A DNA stretch of 26,053 bases from Nitrospirota bacterium (GTDB lineage Bacteria; Nitrospirota; Nitrospiria; Nitrospirales; Nitrospiraceae). Below the pieces are notes generated by a model that made no database searches, was not told where the DNA came from, and saw only the letters and a program-made list of their open reading frames with translations. Where the stretch lies: the NCBI GenBank assembly GCA_016222925.1, contig JACRQB010000199.1, positions 1 through 26,053 of the forward strand, written 5' to 3'. Position numbers and translations under genes: made by a program. Shown piece after piece: positions 7,741 through 14,397 of this stretch (within the stretch, counting starts at the first letter, position 1; every line of letters begins with the position of its first letter).

Positions 7741-8094
7741 ATGAAAGTCTATCTGGACGAACACATCCACCTGACCATGGCATCGTTGCTTCGCGCACGC
7801 GGCGTTGACTGCGTCACGACACGGGACGCTGGGAATTTGGGGTGTTCTGATGAAGCACAATTGACCTTTGCCACAAGCCACGGACGAGCGATTCTCACGT
7901 TCAACCACAAAGACTTCCTCCAGCTCGCCAAGCAATGGCACGAAACCGGACGCATCCACGCTGGCATTATTCTCTCCAAAGAACTCGCCATTCCTGAACT
8001 CATCCGTCGGCTTCACCGATTCATCACCCTGTATGCAACGACGGATCTCACAAACTGCGTCATCTGGCTCCCCAGCATCCCACATCGCTTCTGA
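7741..8094 (+). CDS. DUF5615 PIN-like protein, putative toxin
   Basis: A 117-residue protein of the DUF5615/Mut7-C-like PIN fold. The N-terminus MKVYLDEHI carries the expected first acidic residue, followed by LRARGVDCVTTRDAG, SDEAQLTFA and an AILTFNHKDF segment with further acidic or polar positions of the putative nuclease centre. It follows the DUF433 gene by 36 bases; the two families form a common presumed toxin-antitoxin pair, with this one as the RNase-like partner. In this element it probably aids maintenance. Biochemical activity for the family is not well established, so toxin function is inferred from context. Confidence 0.83.
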   Translation: MKVYLDEHIHLTMASLLRARGVDCVTTRDAGNLGCSDEAQLTFATSHGRAILTFNHKDFLQLAKQWHETGRIHAGIILSKELAIPELIRRLHRFITLYATTDLTNCVIWLPSIPHRF

Positions 8095-8210
8095 TACGCA
8101 AACTCGTCTTCATGCGGGTGAGCCGAGAGTCATCTCACACCGCATTCCAGAAAGAGGACCCCGAACGTATGTCTTACCCTTGAGATATGCTCATACCGCT
8201 AATACGCCCC

Positions 8211-9563
8211 TCAGATGACAGCCTGCCCTGCGCGCTTATCCACTTCGCTTTTTCTTGACGATCCAACAAAGACTCCCGACCCCTTTATTTCTTCTCGGGC
8301 GTACACTTGCGGGAGTTCATTCCAGTTTGTCGTATAGGCCGGCGAGCGTCGCTGAAACTGTGCCTTCCACTCCCTGGTGATTCCGTTTGAGGCATACTGG
8401 AGAGTCCCAGCGCCCCACCGCTCGTTTATTAAGTCGAGCGCGGTCATAAGCTGCTTTGCCCGTGCGCGGTCCTGGTGGTCAAACAGATCGTCCTGTATCT
8501 CGCTGGCCGAAACCAATCCGCCGAGCATGACACCTGCCTTCTTGTAGTGGTACCCATCCCGGAAGATCTTTCGTATTCCCCCCAATCCATATCGAATCAG
8601 CTCCTGGGTTGAATCTGTGCCTATGGGAAGCTGAATTGTGATGGTATTGCTGTACTGCGGGGTGTCCTTGAACTGGTTGGTGGTAAGGAACACTATCAGC
8701 ACTGTTGCGGCAAGGTGTTCGTGCCGCAGCTTTTCAGCGACTCGAGACGCATAGGTCGAGACCGCCTCTTCCATCTCGGCCAGCGTCACAATCGGCTTTC
8801 CGAAGGACCGTGAGCACGTCAGGCCTTGCTTTGGGGGCGGACACTGTTCCAAGTCCAAACAAGAAACCCCGCGCAGTTCCATGACGATTCGTTGTCCCAC
8901 GATGCCCAAGTGTTTCCGGATCCATTGGTTGTCAGCCTGGCTGAGATGAAGGCCAGTCATGATGCCGTGACTGGTCAGGAGGCTGGCATGTTGAGGACCG
9001 ATGCCCCACACATCTTCTACGGGAATTCGACCGAGGATTACAGGGCGATCGGCGCAGGTTGAGAAATCAAACACTCCACCAGTATCTGGTGTCTGCTTGG
9101 CGATTCGGTTAGCAAGCTTCGCGAGAGTCTTGGTTTCGGCAATGCCGACTGAGACCGGAATTCCGGTCCATTGCTTCACGATTGTGCGTATCGTCTGCCC
9201 ATACTCCGTGAGGTTCCGAGAGCCGAATCCGGACAGTCTCAAAAAGGCTTCATCGATCGAGTAGATTTCCAGATCAGGGCAAAACTGGTTCAGCGTCTCC
9301 ATCACCCGCTGGCTCATATCCCCATAGAGGGTGTAGTTCGAGGAGAAGACCTGCACCTGATGAGCACGCAGCAGCCGGCGGATCTGAAATGCTGGTACAC
9401 CCATCCTGATTCCAATGGCCTTGGCTTCATTGGAACGAGCCACAACACAGCCGTCATTGTTGGAGAGGACCACGACAGGCTTCCCGTTCAAATTCGGAGT
9501 AAAGACTCGCTCACAGGAAGCGTAGAAGTTATTGCAATCGACGAGGGCAAAGACGGGAGGCAT
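8211..9563 (-). CDS. umuC: DNA polymerase V catalytic subunit UmuC (Y family)
   Basis: A 450-residue Y-family translesion polymerase. The N-terminal FALVDCNNFYASCERVF holds the first metal-binding Asp9, and EIYSIDEAFLRLSG holds Asp104/Glu105. The palm, VSVGIAETKTLAKLANRIAK fingers/thumb region and the HhH segment (EDVWGIGPQHASLL) are intact, followed by the little-finger domain and a C-terminal UmuC extension. It is somewhat longer than E. coli UmuC (422), mainly at the tail. It starts at ATG 9563, nine bases after the umuD frame, and is the last gene of a SRAP-umuD-umuC set. It would copy damaged DNA with UmuD'. If umuD really is frameshifted, this polymerase may lack its local partner. Confidence 0.94.
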   Translation of the reverse strand: MPPVFALVDCNNFYASCERVFTPNLNGKPVVVLSNNDGCVVARSNEAKAIGIRMGVPAFQIRRLLRAHQVQVFSSNYTLYGDMSQRVMETLNQFCPDLEIYSIDEAFLRLSGFGSRNLTEYGQTIRTIVKQWTGIPVSVGIAETKTLAKLANRIAKQTPDTGGVFDFSTCADRPVILGRIPVEDVWGIGPQHASLLTSHGIMTGLHLSQADNQWIRKHLGIVGQRIVMELRGVSCLDLEQCPPPKQGLTCSRSFGKPIVTLAEMEEAVSTYASRVAEKLRHEHLAATVLIVFLTTNQFKDTPQYSNTITIQLPIGTDSTQELIRYGLGGIRKIFRDGYHYKKAGVMLGGLVSASEIQDDLFDHQDRARAKQLMTALDLINERWGAGTLQYASNGITREWKAQFQRRSPAYTTNWNELPQVYAREEIKGSGVFVGSSRKSEVDKRAGQAVI

Positions 9564-9572
9564 GGAATTGCC

Positions 9573-10018
9573 TCACAGAGCGTGAATGACGTTGGTGACA
9601 ACGCCCCAGATCTCAAAGGACTGGTGGGGGTGAATGTCGATCGGCTGATAGTTCTTATTTTCAGGAAGTAGACGGATCGTCTGAGCTCGTTGGTAAAGCC
9701 GTTTAACCGTGAGTTCTCCGTCCACGGCCGCAACGATCACATTGCCGTCTGTCGCCTCAAGGGACCGATCCACGATCAGGATATCCCCTGAATGAATGCC
9801 AGCTTCTACCATGGAGTCCCCGTCACGCGGACAAAGAACGTTGCGGCAGGGTGTTTTTTGATGAGATGCCGGTTCAGATCGAGTTTTCCCTCGATGTAGT
9901 CGTCGGCTGGTGAAGGGAAACCAGCGGGAAGCCGTCCGATGAAGACCGGTAGCTTATAGTGGGTCGAAAGATCGGGGGCGTAAATCGCGTCGACGTGCAT
10001 AAGCCGGTAGCCTAGCAC
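9573..10018 (-). pseudogene. umuD: umuD, split by a one-base deletion in a G run
   Basis: UmuD is a LexA-like self-cleaving protein that activates UmuC. Two frames together give a full-length product. The first (from GTG 10018 or ATG 10000) contains the cleavage region AGFPSPADDY and ends VRVTGTPW. The second begins at the catalytic-Ser motif (G)DSMVEAGIHSGD and includes the general-base Lys in DGELTVKRLY. Adding one G to the four-G run (C4 on the plus strand, 9818-9821) restores the frame exactly before the Ser motif. Ala-Gly at the cleavage point replaces E. coli Cys-Gly. It follows SRAP with no gap. As sequenced the gene is broken; a sequencing error in the homopolymer is a serious alternative. 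Confidence 0.85.
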
Positions 10019-10693
10019 TTACACGGAGACAGCCTCAAGGACCTGCGGGGCATCGTTGCGGGGATTATTGACAAGAGTGCTGATCGGGTAGGCCATCAGT
10101 TCCTCGCTCGGATAGGACCGGAGTAACGCCTTGAGTGGATCAACATGCTGGTACGAGGGATCGAGCCAGACGTCATATGCGGAGGGAGGCAGAATCACGG
10201 GCATCCTGGTATGGATCGGCTTCGTCAACTCATTCGGTTCGGTGGTGATGATCGTGCACGTGTCTGCTGGTTCTCCTTCGGCGGGCTGCCAGTGCTCCCA
10301 CAGGCCGGCGAATGCAAAAGGGGCCTTCGACTTCATGCCGATCCACATAGGTTGTTTTCGTTTCCCTTGGACCTGCCATTCGTAAAACCCAGTGGCTACG
10401 ACGAGGCATCGGCGTTTCTTGAATGCTGAGCGAAAGGCGGGCTTCTCGGCTACGGTTTCCGCTTTGGCGTTGATGCATTGGGTGCCAATCCTGGCATCCC
10501 TAGCCCATGAAGGAAGCAGGCCCCACCGTAGGAAGACCAGCTGACGAACGGAGGTTTCTGGGTCAGCCCAGATCGCTACGACGGATTGCGATGGAGCGAT
10601 GTTGTAGCGCGGTGTAAAAAGTGGCGGACCGCTCACGGCGAACTGTTCAGCGATTACCGCAGGAGTGGCAGTTTGGGAATAGCGGCCGCACAT
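10019..10693 (-). CDS. SRAP-domain protein (HMCES/YedK), abasic-site shield
   Basis: A 224-residue SRAP protein that covalently captures abasic sites in single-stranded DNA. The catalytic set is complete: Cys2 (exposed after Met removal), Asn75 in INAKAET, Glu105 in GFYEW and His161 in IHTRMPVIL. The N-terminus MCGRYSQ is diagnostic. It starts at ATG 10693 and its TAA is directly followed by the umuD GTG start, so SRAP, umuD and umuC are probably one operon. SRAP genes often accompany DNA-damage-response genes, so SOS control is expected, but I did not find a recognisable LexA box in the 75-base upstream gap. Confidence 0.93.
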   Translation of the reverse strand: MCGRYSQTATPAVIAEQFAVSGPPLFTPRYNIAPSQSVVAIWADPETSVRQLVFLRWGLLPSWARDARIGTQCINAKAETVAEKPAFRSAFKKRRCLVVATGFYEWQVQGKRKQPMWIGMKSKAPFAFAGLWEHWQPAEGEPADTCTIITTEPNELTKPIHTRMPVILPPSAYDVWLDPSYQHVDPLKALLRSYPSEELMAYPISTLVNNPRNDAPQVLEAVSV

Positions 10694-10768
10694 AAGGATC
10701 GTCGTTCGAAGTTTCTCAATAGTGTGAACAAAGCAGGATTCTTACTGAACCTGGTGAGGCTCCCGTCA

Positions 10769-11224
10769 CTACTGCACTTTTTGCAGCTGCTCATCGAGCG
10801 GATCAAAGAACTCCCAATAGAGCAGTGGCCGATCATCAATTGTGACAGGGAGTAGGTGCGTTTTTGTTGGCTCAGAAGAAATATTCATCTGCCAGCTTGG
10901 GATAACTCTCGTCCGCTGGCCTTCCGCTGTGACCATGACCGTGATTTGATAGCCGACGGTCGCTCCGATCCCCGGCGTGGTCCCACCAATCCGACTTATC
11001 ACACGGCCATTCTGTGGATCGGCTTCTTGCAGGCCCATCGGGTATTGCGTCACCCGTGCTTTCACTGCCTCGAAAACGCGTTCGTGTGGAATATTATAGA
11101 GCCGGGATGCGTAGTGTGCTCGTTCTTGTGGCGTGAGGCGTGTACAGCCAAGAGTGAAGGCGATGACGAGGAAGGCAAGCATACTGCGGGTGCTGAGCCG
11201 GGCCCAGATGATCGGGATTTTCAT
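10769..11224 (-). CDS. putative lipoprotein
   Basis: A 151-residue protein with a type II signal peptide: a short basic start (MKIPIIWARLSTRSM), a hydrophobic core and the lipobox TLGC with Cys at about residue 27. The mature part has no family I recognise; it includes a short GGTTPGIGATVGYQ stretch followed by beta-rich sequence. ATG 11224 is chosen over the longer frame to 11287 because GAGG lies six bases upstream and the signal peptide then starts correctly. It would be anchored in a membrane facing the periplasm. It lies upstream of SRAP on the same strand with 75 bases between them. A lipoprotein on an element might alter the host surface, but that is speculation. Confidence 0.75.
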   Translation of the reverse strand: MKIPIIWARLSTRSMLAFLVIAFTLGCTRLTPQERAHYASRLYNIPHERVFEAVKARVTQYPMGLQEADPQNGRVISRIGGTTPGIGATVGYQITVMVTAEGQRTRVIPSWQMNISSEPTKTHLLPVTIDDRPLLYWEFFDPLDEQLQKVQ

Positions 11225-11305
11225 CGTGTACCTCGTAATCCTTCGTGTTGGGACTTGATGATAGATCACACTCAAAGCACTCGGCATGTGCCGACCTGAT
11301 GCTTG

Positions 11306-11325
11306 CAGCCTTAAAGCTGAGGGTC
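11306..11325 (-). repeat. palindromic repeat, copy 1
   Basis: On the minus strand this reads GACCCTCAGCTTTAAGGCTG, a near-palindrome related to the copies at 11685-11702 and 11717-11736. It lies downstream of the histone-like gene. It could be an operator or a stem-loop. Confidence 0.6.
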
Positions 11326-11381
11326 ACTACTTCCCCTTCTCGCGGTACTTGTTGTCGTCACAAGGGGAAAGGCTTTCTCTC

Positions 11382-11663
11382 CTACTTTTTGATGACGCCT
11401 GTAATCAGGTTTTCGGCGGTATTGATTGCCCGCCCCACGATTGTACCGACGGCGCGTCCGAGCTTCCCTGCCTTACGAACGGAGGCACTCTGTTTCGTCT
11501 TCTTCACTTTTGCCTTAAGGCCTTGGCTGGTTTTGGAGGCAGCGCTTGCAGCCGATTTGGTCAATTTGCGAGCAGTGGCGCTGGCCTTGCCCTTTAGCGC
11601 CTTACTTTTTTGAGCCAGTTTCTTTCCAACCGTGCTGCCCTTTTTTACAGCTGTCTTTTTCAT
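11382..11663 (-). CDS. histone H1-like Lys/Ala-rich DNA-binding protein
   Basis: A 93-residue protein that is about a quarter lysine and rich in alanine, serine and threonine, with repeats such as KKGSTVGKKLAQKSKALKGK and a low-complexity middle, like the basic tails of bacterial histone H1-like proteins and AlgP. The C-terminal ~25 residues (LGRAVGTIVGRAINTAENLI) are less basic and could form an amphipathic helix. It would coat or compact DNA in the cytoplasm. AGGAGAT sits just upstream of ATG 11663. It is flanked by three related palindromes. A nucleoid protein on a mobile element may silence it or condense its DNA; this is inferred from composition only. Confidence 0.72.
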   Translation of the reverse strand: MKKTAVKKGSTVGKKLAQKSKALKGKASATARKLTKSAASAASKTSQGLKAKVKKTKQSASVRKAGKLGRAVGTIVGRAINTAENLITGVIKK

Positions 11664-11684
11664 ATGATCTCCTTTGAGATTGCC

Positions 11685-11702
11685 ATCAGCTTGAAAGCTG
11701 AT
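11685..11702. promoter_or_regulatory. palindrome upstream of the histone-like gene (copy 2)
   Basis: ATCAGCTTGAAAGCTGAT is an 8-bp perfect inverted repeat around GA, lying 22 bases upstream of the histone-like start codon. Its position fits an operator in the 5' untranslated region; a terminator for the upstream RHH gene is the alternative. Confidence 0.5.
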
Positions 11703-11716
11703 AGTTTATTGGTTTT

Positions 11717-11736
11717 CAGCTTTATAGCTGCGGGTC
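11717..11736 (-). repeat. palindromic repeat, copy 3
   Basis: Read on the minus strand it is GACCCGCAGCTATAAAGCTG, matching copy 1 at 17 of 20 positions. It begins two bases after the RHH stop codon. CAGCT/AGCTG arms surround a four-base centre. Confidence 0.6.
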
Positions 11737-11738
11737 TG

Positions 11739-11909
11739 CTATTTGGCCTTGTCCCGGTACTTCTTCAGCACATCCTTTAGCGCCTCCTCAATCACCTCAT
11801 TGAACCGCCGGCGTTGGCGGAGGGCTAGCACTCGAACCTCCGTGACGAGTTCTTGATCAACCCGTGCCCCGATCTGTTGTCTTATAGGGTCTGGCGACTT
11901 GCCCGGCAT
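11739..11909 (-). CDS. small ribbon-helix-helix-like protein
   Basis: A small protein (56 residues from ATG 11909) whose IGARVDQELVTEVRVLALRQ and RRFNEVIEEALKDVLKKY segments fit a beta strand plus two helices of a CopG/ParD-like DNA-binding protein. The frame extends to a TTG at 11945, with another ATG at 11921; none has a clear ribosome-binding site. On the minus strand TTGACA (11945-11940) and TATGGT 17 bases later look like a promoter, which would put the start at 11909 near the transcript start. It is divergent from the RHH-like gene at 12012 across a shared regulatory region. Likely a repressor or antitoxin-like regulator. Confidence 0.6.
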   Translation of the reverse strand: MPGKSPDPIRQQIGARVDQELVTEVRVLALRQRRRFNEVIEEALKDVLKKYRDKAK

Positions 11910-11965
11910 GGCCGGAACCATAATGAATGCGGCAAAGTGTGTCAAGTAACACCGGTTGACATCAT

Positions 11966-11996
11966 GTTAGGTAACATAGTAACAATGTTACCTAAC
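11966..11996. promoter_or_regulatory. 12-bp inverted repeat operator between divergent regulators
   Basis: GTTAGGTAACAT and ATGTTACCTAAC form a perfect 12-bp inverted repeat separated by seven bases (AGTAACA). It lies between divergent RHH-type genes, over a TTGACA (11956-11961) that could be the plus-strand -35 box, and ends right at the AAGGAGG ribosome-binding site of the next gene. This is a strong candidate autoregulatory operator; a half-copy GTAACACC lies nearby at 11946-11953. Confidence 0.7.
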
Positions 11997-12011
11997 AAGG
12001 AGGTGATACTG

Positions 12012-12158
12012 GTGAAAATGAAACGGTTGAACATTCAGTTACCCGCAAAGTTGAAGGCCCAATTGGATGCCTTGCGAAAGGAGGGAACATCAGCCAGTGG
12101 GTTTATCCGCAATCTACTTGAGAGGGAATTCAAACATCGGAGGGAACTGCGATCGTGA
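12012..12158 (+). CDS. Arc-like ribbon-helix-helix small protein
   Basis: A 48-residue protein with a beta strand (KRLNIQLPAKLKAQL) followed by two helices (LDALRKEG and ASGFIRNLLEREFKHR), the size and pattern of Arc/CopG/MetJ-fold repressors. The start GTG 12012 is set by an ideal AAGGAGG (11997-12003) eight bases upstream; ATG 12018 is too far from it. The 12-bp inverted repeat just upstream is the likely operator for this protein or its divergent neighbour. It heads the rightward gene block of the element, so it may act as a master or copy-control repressor. Confidence 0.72.
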   Translation: MKMKRLNIQLPAKLKAQLDALRKEGTSASGFIRNLLEREFKHRRELRS

Positions 12159-12213
12159 GCGTGGCGTGTCTCTCGCGCAACGCCTTGCCGTGAACCTTTG
12201 CCTAGGAGGACGT

Positions 12214-12624
12214 GTGAAACCCAAGACGACGATCGCAACTAAGAAAACAGAGCCACGGCTGTCGATGCAGGCCAAGGTTCTCTATCGCAATCGAGATGGA
12301 CAGATCAGTGAAGTCACTGACCAGAACATATTCGGCCTGAAAAAGTTTGCAGAGGATGGCGCCCTTGCCCTTTATATTCTCAACAACTGCATGAAGCGGT
12401 TGGACCTGCTTTCCATGGCTGCGGAAACCCGGTCACACATCGATGCGGGCCTGGTGCGACTCGCTGTTGACGATCTTAGGAGCGAGTTAGAGGATGGGAG
12501 CCACTTGGCCGGCTATGTGGGCCTCACGCATGAATTGTTCAGCAACTCCGAAGCGCTCGCTCCACGACAGCGCTCTAGTCTGAAAACTACTGGTCGTGCC
12601 CTGAGTCGCACGGCCGCTCACTAA
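12214..12624 (+). CDS. hypothetical protein
   Basis: A 136-residue protein starting at GTG 12214, which has AGGAGG a few bases upstream. It begins with a basic KPKTTIATKKTEPR segment and then mixes predicted helices (FAEDGALALYILNNCMKRLD; VRLAVDDLRSELEDG). I recognise no family. It is soluble and has no signal peptide. It lies between the Arc-like regulator and the initiator-like gene on the same strand, so it is probably part of the same early operon. Confidence 0.65.
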   Translation: MKPKTTIATKKTEPRLSMQAKVLYRNRDGQISEVTDQNIFGLKKFAEDGALALYILNNCMKRLDLLSMAAETRSHIDAGLVRLAVDDLRSELEDGSHLAGYVGLTHELFSNSEALAPRQRSSLKTTGRALSRTAAH

Positions 12625-12644
12625 GGGTGTGAGGAGAGGTCTCG

Positions 12645-13178
12645 ATGCTGGACAACGCTGAGACAAATAAATCACCGCGGCCTGATGTGCCGAGGTATTT
12701 CCGAGTAGCCTGTCACTTTTGGTCTGATGAGAAGGTGGTCACCTGGCCAGATTCGCAGAAGCTTCTTGCGTTGTACCTCCTGACGACGAAACACCGAACG
12801 CTGGAGGGCTACTTTGTGCTGCCACCGCAATATATCGCGGCAGATATTGGCTGGCCGCTCAGGCGGGTCAAGGACATGCTTGTGAAGCTGGAGGGGGAAG
12901 GGTTCGTTCGATTCGATGAGAGGACGAACCTGCTCCTCATACGAAACGCGCTCCGGTATCAGCAGCCGGACAGTAAGAACGTGCAGAAGGCGGTGATTGC
13001 GAGGGTCCGCAACCTTCCAGAGAGCCAGGAGCTCCTGAACGAGTTCCTCGCGCTGGCAAGAGCCCACTGTCTCCGAAGCGGGCTCTCGCAGTTTGCACAA
13101 GGGTTCCCAGCCTTGTTGGAACGGGAGTTCAGACCGGTGTCGAACGAACGTCAGGAGGTGGCTCGAATGGTGGTATGA
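12645..13178 (+). CDS. putative replication initiator / phage HTH protein
   Basis: A 177-residue protein whose N-terminal half resembles phage replication-initiation (O/DnaD-like) winged-helix proteins: RYFRVACHFWSDEKVVTWPD, LLALYLLTTKHRTLEGYFVL, then IAADIGWPLRRVKDMLVKL as a likely recognition helix. ATG 12645 has a purine-rich GAGGAGAGG upstream. The stop codon lies inside a 15-bp-stem hairpin, directly followed by nine tandem heptamers, an arrangement expected for an initiator next to its origin. Function is inferred from fold resemblance and this context; a transcription regulator is the alternative. Confidence 0.6.
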   Translation: MLDNAETNKSPRPDVPRYFRVACHFWSDEKVVTWPDSQKLLALYLLTTKHRTLEGYFVLPPQYIAADIGWPLRRVKDMLVKLEGEGFVRFDERTNLLLIRNALRYQQPDSKNVQKAVIARVRNLPESQELLNEFLALARAHCLRSGLSQFAQGFPALLEREFRPVSNERQEVARMVV

Positions 13179-13204
13179 ACACTCGTTTGACGAGCGTTCA
13201 TACC
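13172..13204. other. long stem-loop at the end of the initiator-like gene
   Basis: GGTATGAACACTCGT and ACGAGCGTTCATACC pair over 15 bp with one mismatch around a TTG loop. It includes the stop codon of the preceding gene. There is no U-run after it, so an origin-associated structure is at least as likely as a terminator. Confidence 0.7.
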
Positions 13205-13220
13205 AGCGTAAGAACTCTTA

Positions 13221-13283
13221 AATCTTCTATCTTTAATCTGGAATCATAAATCGGGAATCACTAATCAGGAATCGGGAATCTGG
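13221..13283 (+). repeat. nine tandem heptamers AATCNNN (iteron-like)
   Basis: Nine consecutive 7-bp units begin AATC (one TATC): endings TTC, TTT, TGG, ATA, GGG, ACT, AGG, GGG, TGG. Units with GG endings dominate, giving GGAATC at 13240, 13254, 13268 and 13275. The array lies in a gene-free stretch just after the initiator-like gene and its hairpin. The form suggests binding sites for a multimeric initiator or regulator; a simple slippage repeat is the alternative. Confidence 0.72.
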
Positions 13284-13309
13284 GCTGTGGAGATTTGTGA
13301 ATAGAGTGC

Positions 13310-13444
13310 ATGGACCACGTGCCAACAGAATTTCAGCCAAAACGGCCGGACGAGAAAGGTGATGAGAGGTTCATCCTGAATGTCTTCGACATTTCCAATC
13401 TCGCTGACCAAAACGCTACACGCAAACAGGAGGGAGAACTATGA
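13310..13444 (+). CDS. small hypothetical ORF (44 aa)
   Basis: A 44-codon frame beginning ATG GAC CAC GTG and ending ATGA, so its stop overlaps the start of the next gene by four bases, as in translationally coupled genes. The peptide is charged (FQPKRPDEKGDERF) with no recognisable motif. The ribosome-binding site is weak. The coupling is the main argument for it being real. Confidence 0.45.
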   Translation: MDHVPTEFQPKRPDEKGDERFILNVFDISNLADQNATRKQEGEL

Positions 13445-13794
13445 AAGCCGCACTGATCGACACTGAGCAACCAGTGGCCCCACGCAAGAAGCGGGAACGG
13501 ATTCAGATCATGGAAATGCCGCCAAGGGAGGAATGGTTTCAAAAGGGTCGAGACTCATTCGGGCGTGAGGTGTGGTTCGTGCGAGTTGAAATGACCGGGC
13601 TGAGGACTCGGCGCTATGGTCCGTTTCCCACCAAGCACAAGGGGTTGCTGTTCCTCGACCATATGCTGAATGAAGTCGCTGATGCGTTTAGCAATGCTGA
13701 GTTCGATCTTGGCCGGTATCAGGTACCGAAACGCTGCTTTGGGCTCCGGGCGGGGCATTATCCCGTCGTAGAAGACGAGCTGTGCTCACGGTGA
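13441..13794 (+). CDS. hypothetical protein
   Basis: A 117-residue soluble protein with a strong AGGAGGGAG just before ATG 13441. A basic N-terminus (PRKKRERIQIM) is followed by a segment (REVWFVRVEMTGLRTRRYGP then FPTKHKGLLFLDHML) that resembles a small beta-rich domain, perhaps a nucleic-acid-binding one, but I recognise no family. It overlaps the 44-codon ORF by four bases. It lies among small genes between two repeat arrays. Confidence 0.65.
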   Translation: MKAALIDTEQPVAPRKKRERIQIMEMPPREEWFQKGRDSFGREVWFVRVEMTGLRTRRYGPFPTKHKGLLFLDHMLNEVADAFSNAEFDLGRYQVPKRCFGLRAGHYPVVEDELCSR

Positions 13795-13867
13795 GAGCGA
13801 AAGTCGAGTGTCTGACTGATCGTTCGCAGCAACCAGATTCTCGCCATAGACAGAAGGGAAACCCATC

Positions 13868-14113
13868 ATGGCCGACCAAGCGAAAGTTCGGACCATCATC
13901 GATGAAGATGACGTGAAAAGTTTCGAGCAAGCGTTGAGCGCATTGGAATTGAACCTTGCGACCGTGCAGAAGGTCATTGAACGGAATGCACACGAATCGC
14001 TAGCAGAGGACAGTCACAACGGCGTCCATCTTAGTCTTTATGTGATGCATACCAAAGCCGTTATCATGCTCTGCCGGCAGTTGCTTGAATCCAACGAAGG
14101 AGTAAAATCGTGA
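13868..14113 (+). CDS. small helical hypothetical protein
   Basis: An 81-residue protein, acidic and almost fully helical by inspection (DDVKSFEQALSALELNLATV and HTKAVIMLCRQLLES). ATG 13868 follows an AGAAGGGAA. No family is recognised. Its stop overlaps the next gene (GTGA at 14110-14113), indicating coupled translation. Confidence 0.6.
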   Translation: MADQAKVRTIIDEDDVKSFEQALSALELNLATVQKVIERNAHESLAEDSHNGVHLSLYVMHTKAVIMLCRQLLESNEGVKS

Positions 14114-14292
14114 AATCCGACCATGAAGGAGACGTGGAAGAAAGGCCCGCTCCTGCTGACTTAGTGGATGTTGTCGGGGGAATGCCCCGTCGCCAAATGG
14201 CGGCCATATTGCCCAGAGTCATCAGGGAAATCGTGGCGGGTCGAATCTCGTCGACTGAGGCGAGTGAAATTGCAAAAGCGATGAAACACTGA
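14110..14292 (+). CDS. small hypothetical protein, coupled to the previous gene
   Basis: A 60-residue protein starting at GTG 14110, overlapping the preceding stop by four bases and preceded by AGGAG at seven bases' spacing. The C-terminal helix IREIVAGRISSTEASEIAKA looks like a compact helix-turn-helix or dimerisation segment, as in short DNA-binding or anti-repressor proteins, but no family is recognised. Confidence 0.58.
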   Translation: MKSDHEGDVEERPAPADLVDVVGGMPRRQMAAILPRVIREIVAGRISSTEASEIAKAMKH

Positions 14293-14397
14293 AACATCCG
14301 GAATGGCTAAGCGCCGGCTGATCCCCGGCGTGATGGAGTCGTCCTCGCGGCTCCGGCCCTTCCTTTCCCCCGCGAGGCCCCATGAGGAGGGGACAGT

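Noticed and set aside
10694..10768. LexA box before SRAP-umuDC
   Set aside because: Neither a CTGT-N8-ACAG nor a GAAC-N4-GTTC site could be found; phylum-specific boxes may differ.
13221..13283. Possible CRISPR array
   Set aside because: Units are 7 bp with no spacers and no cas genes are present.
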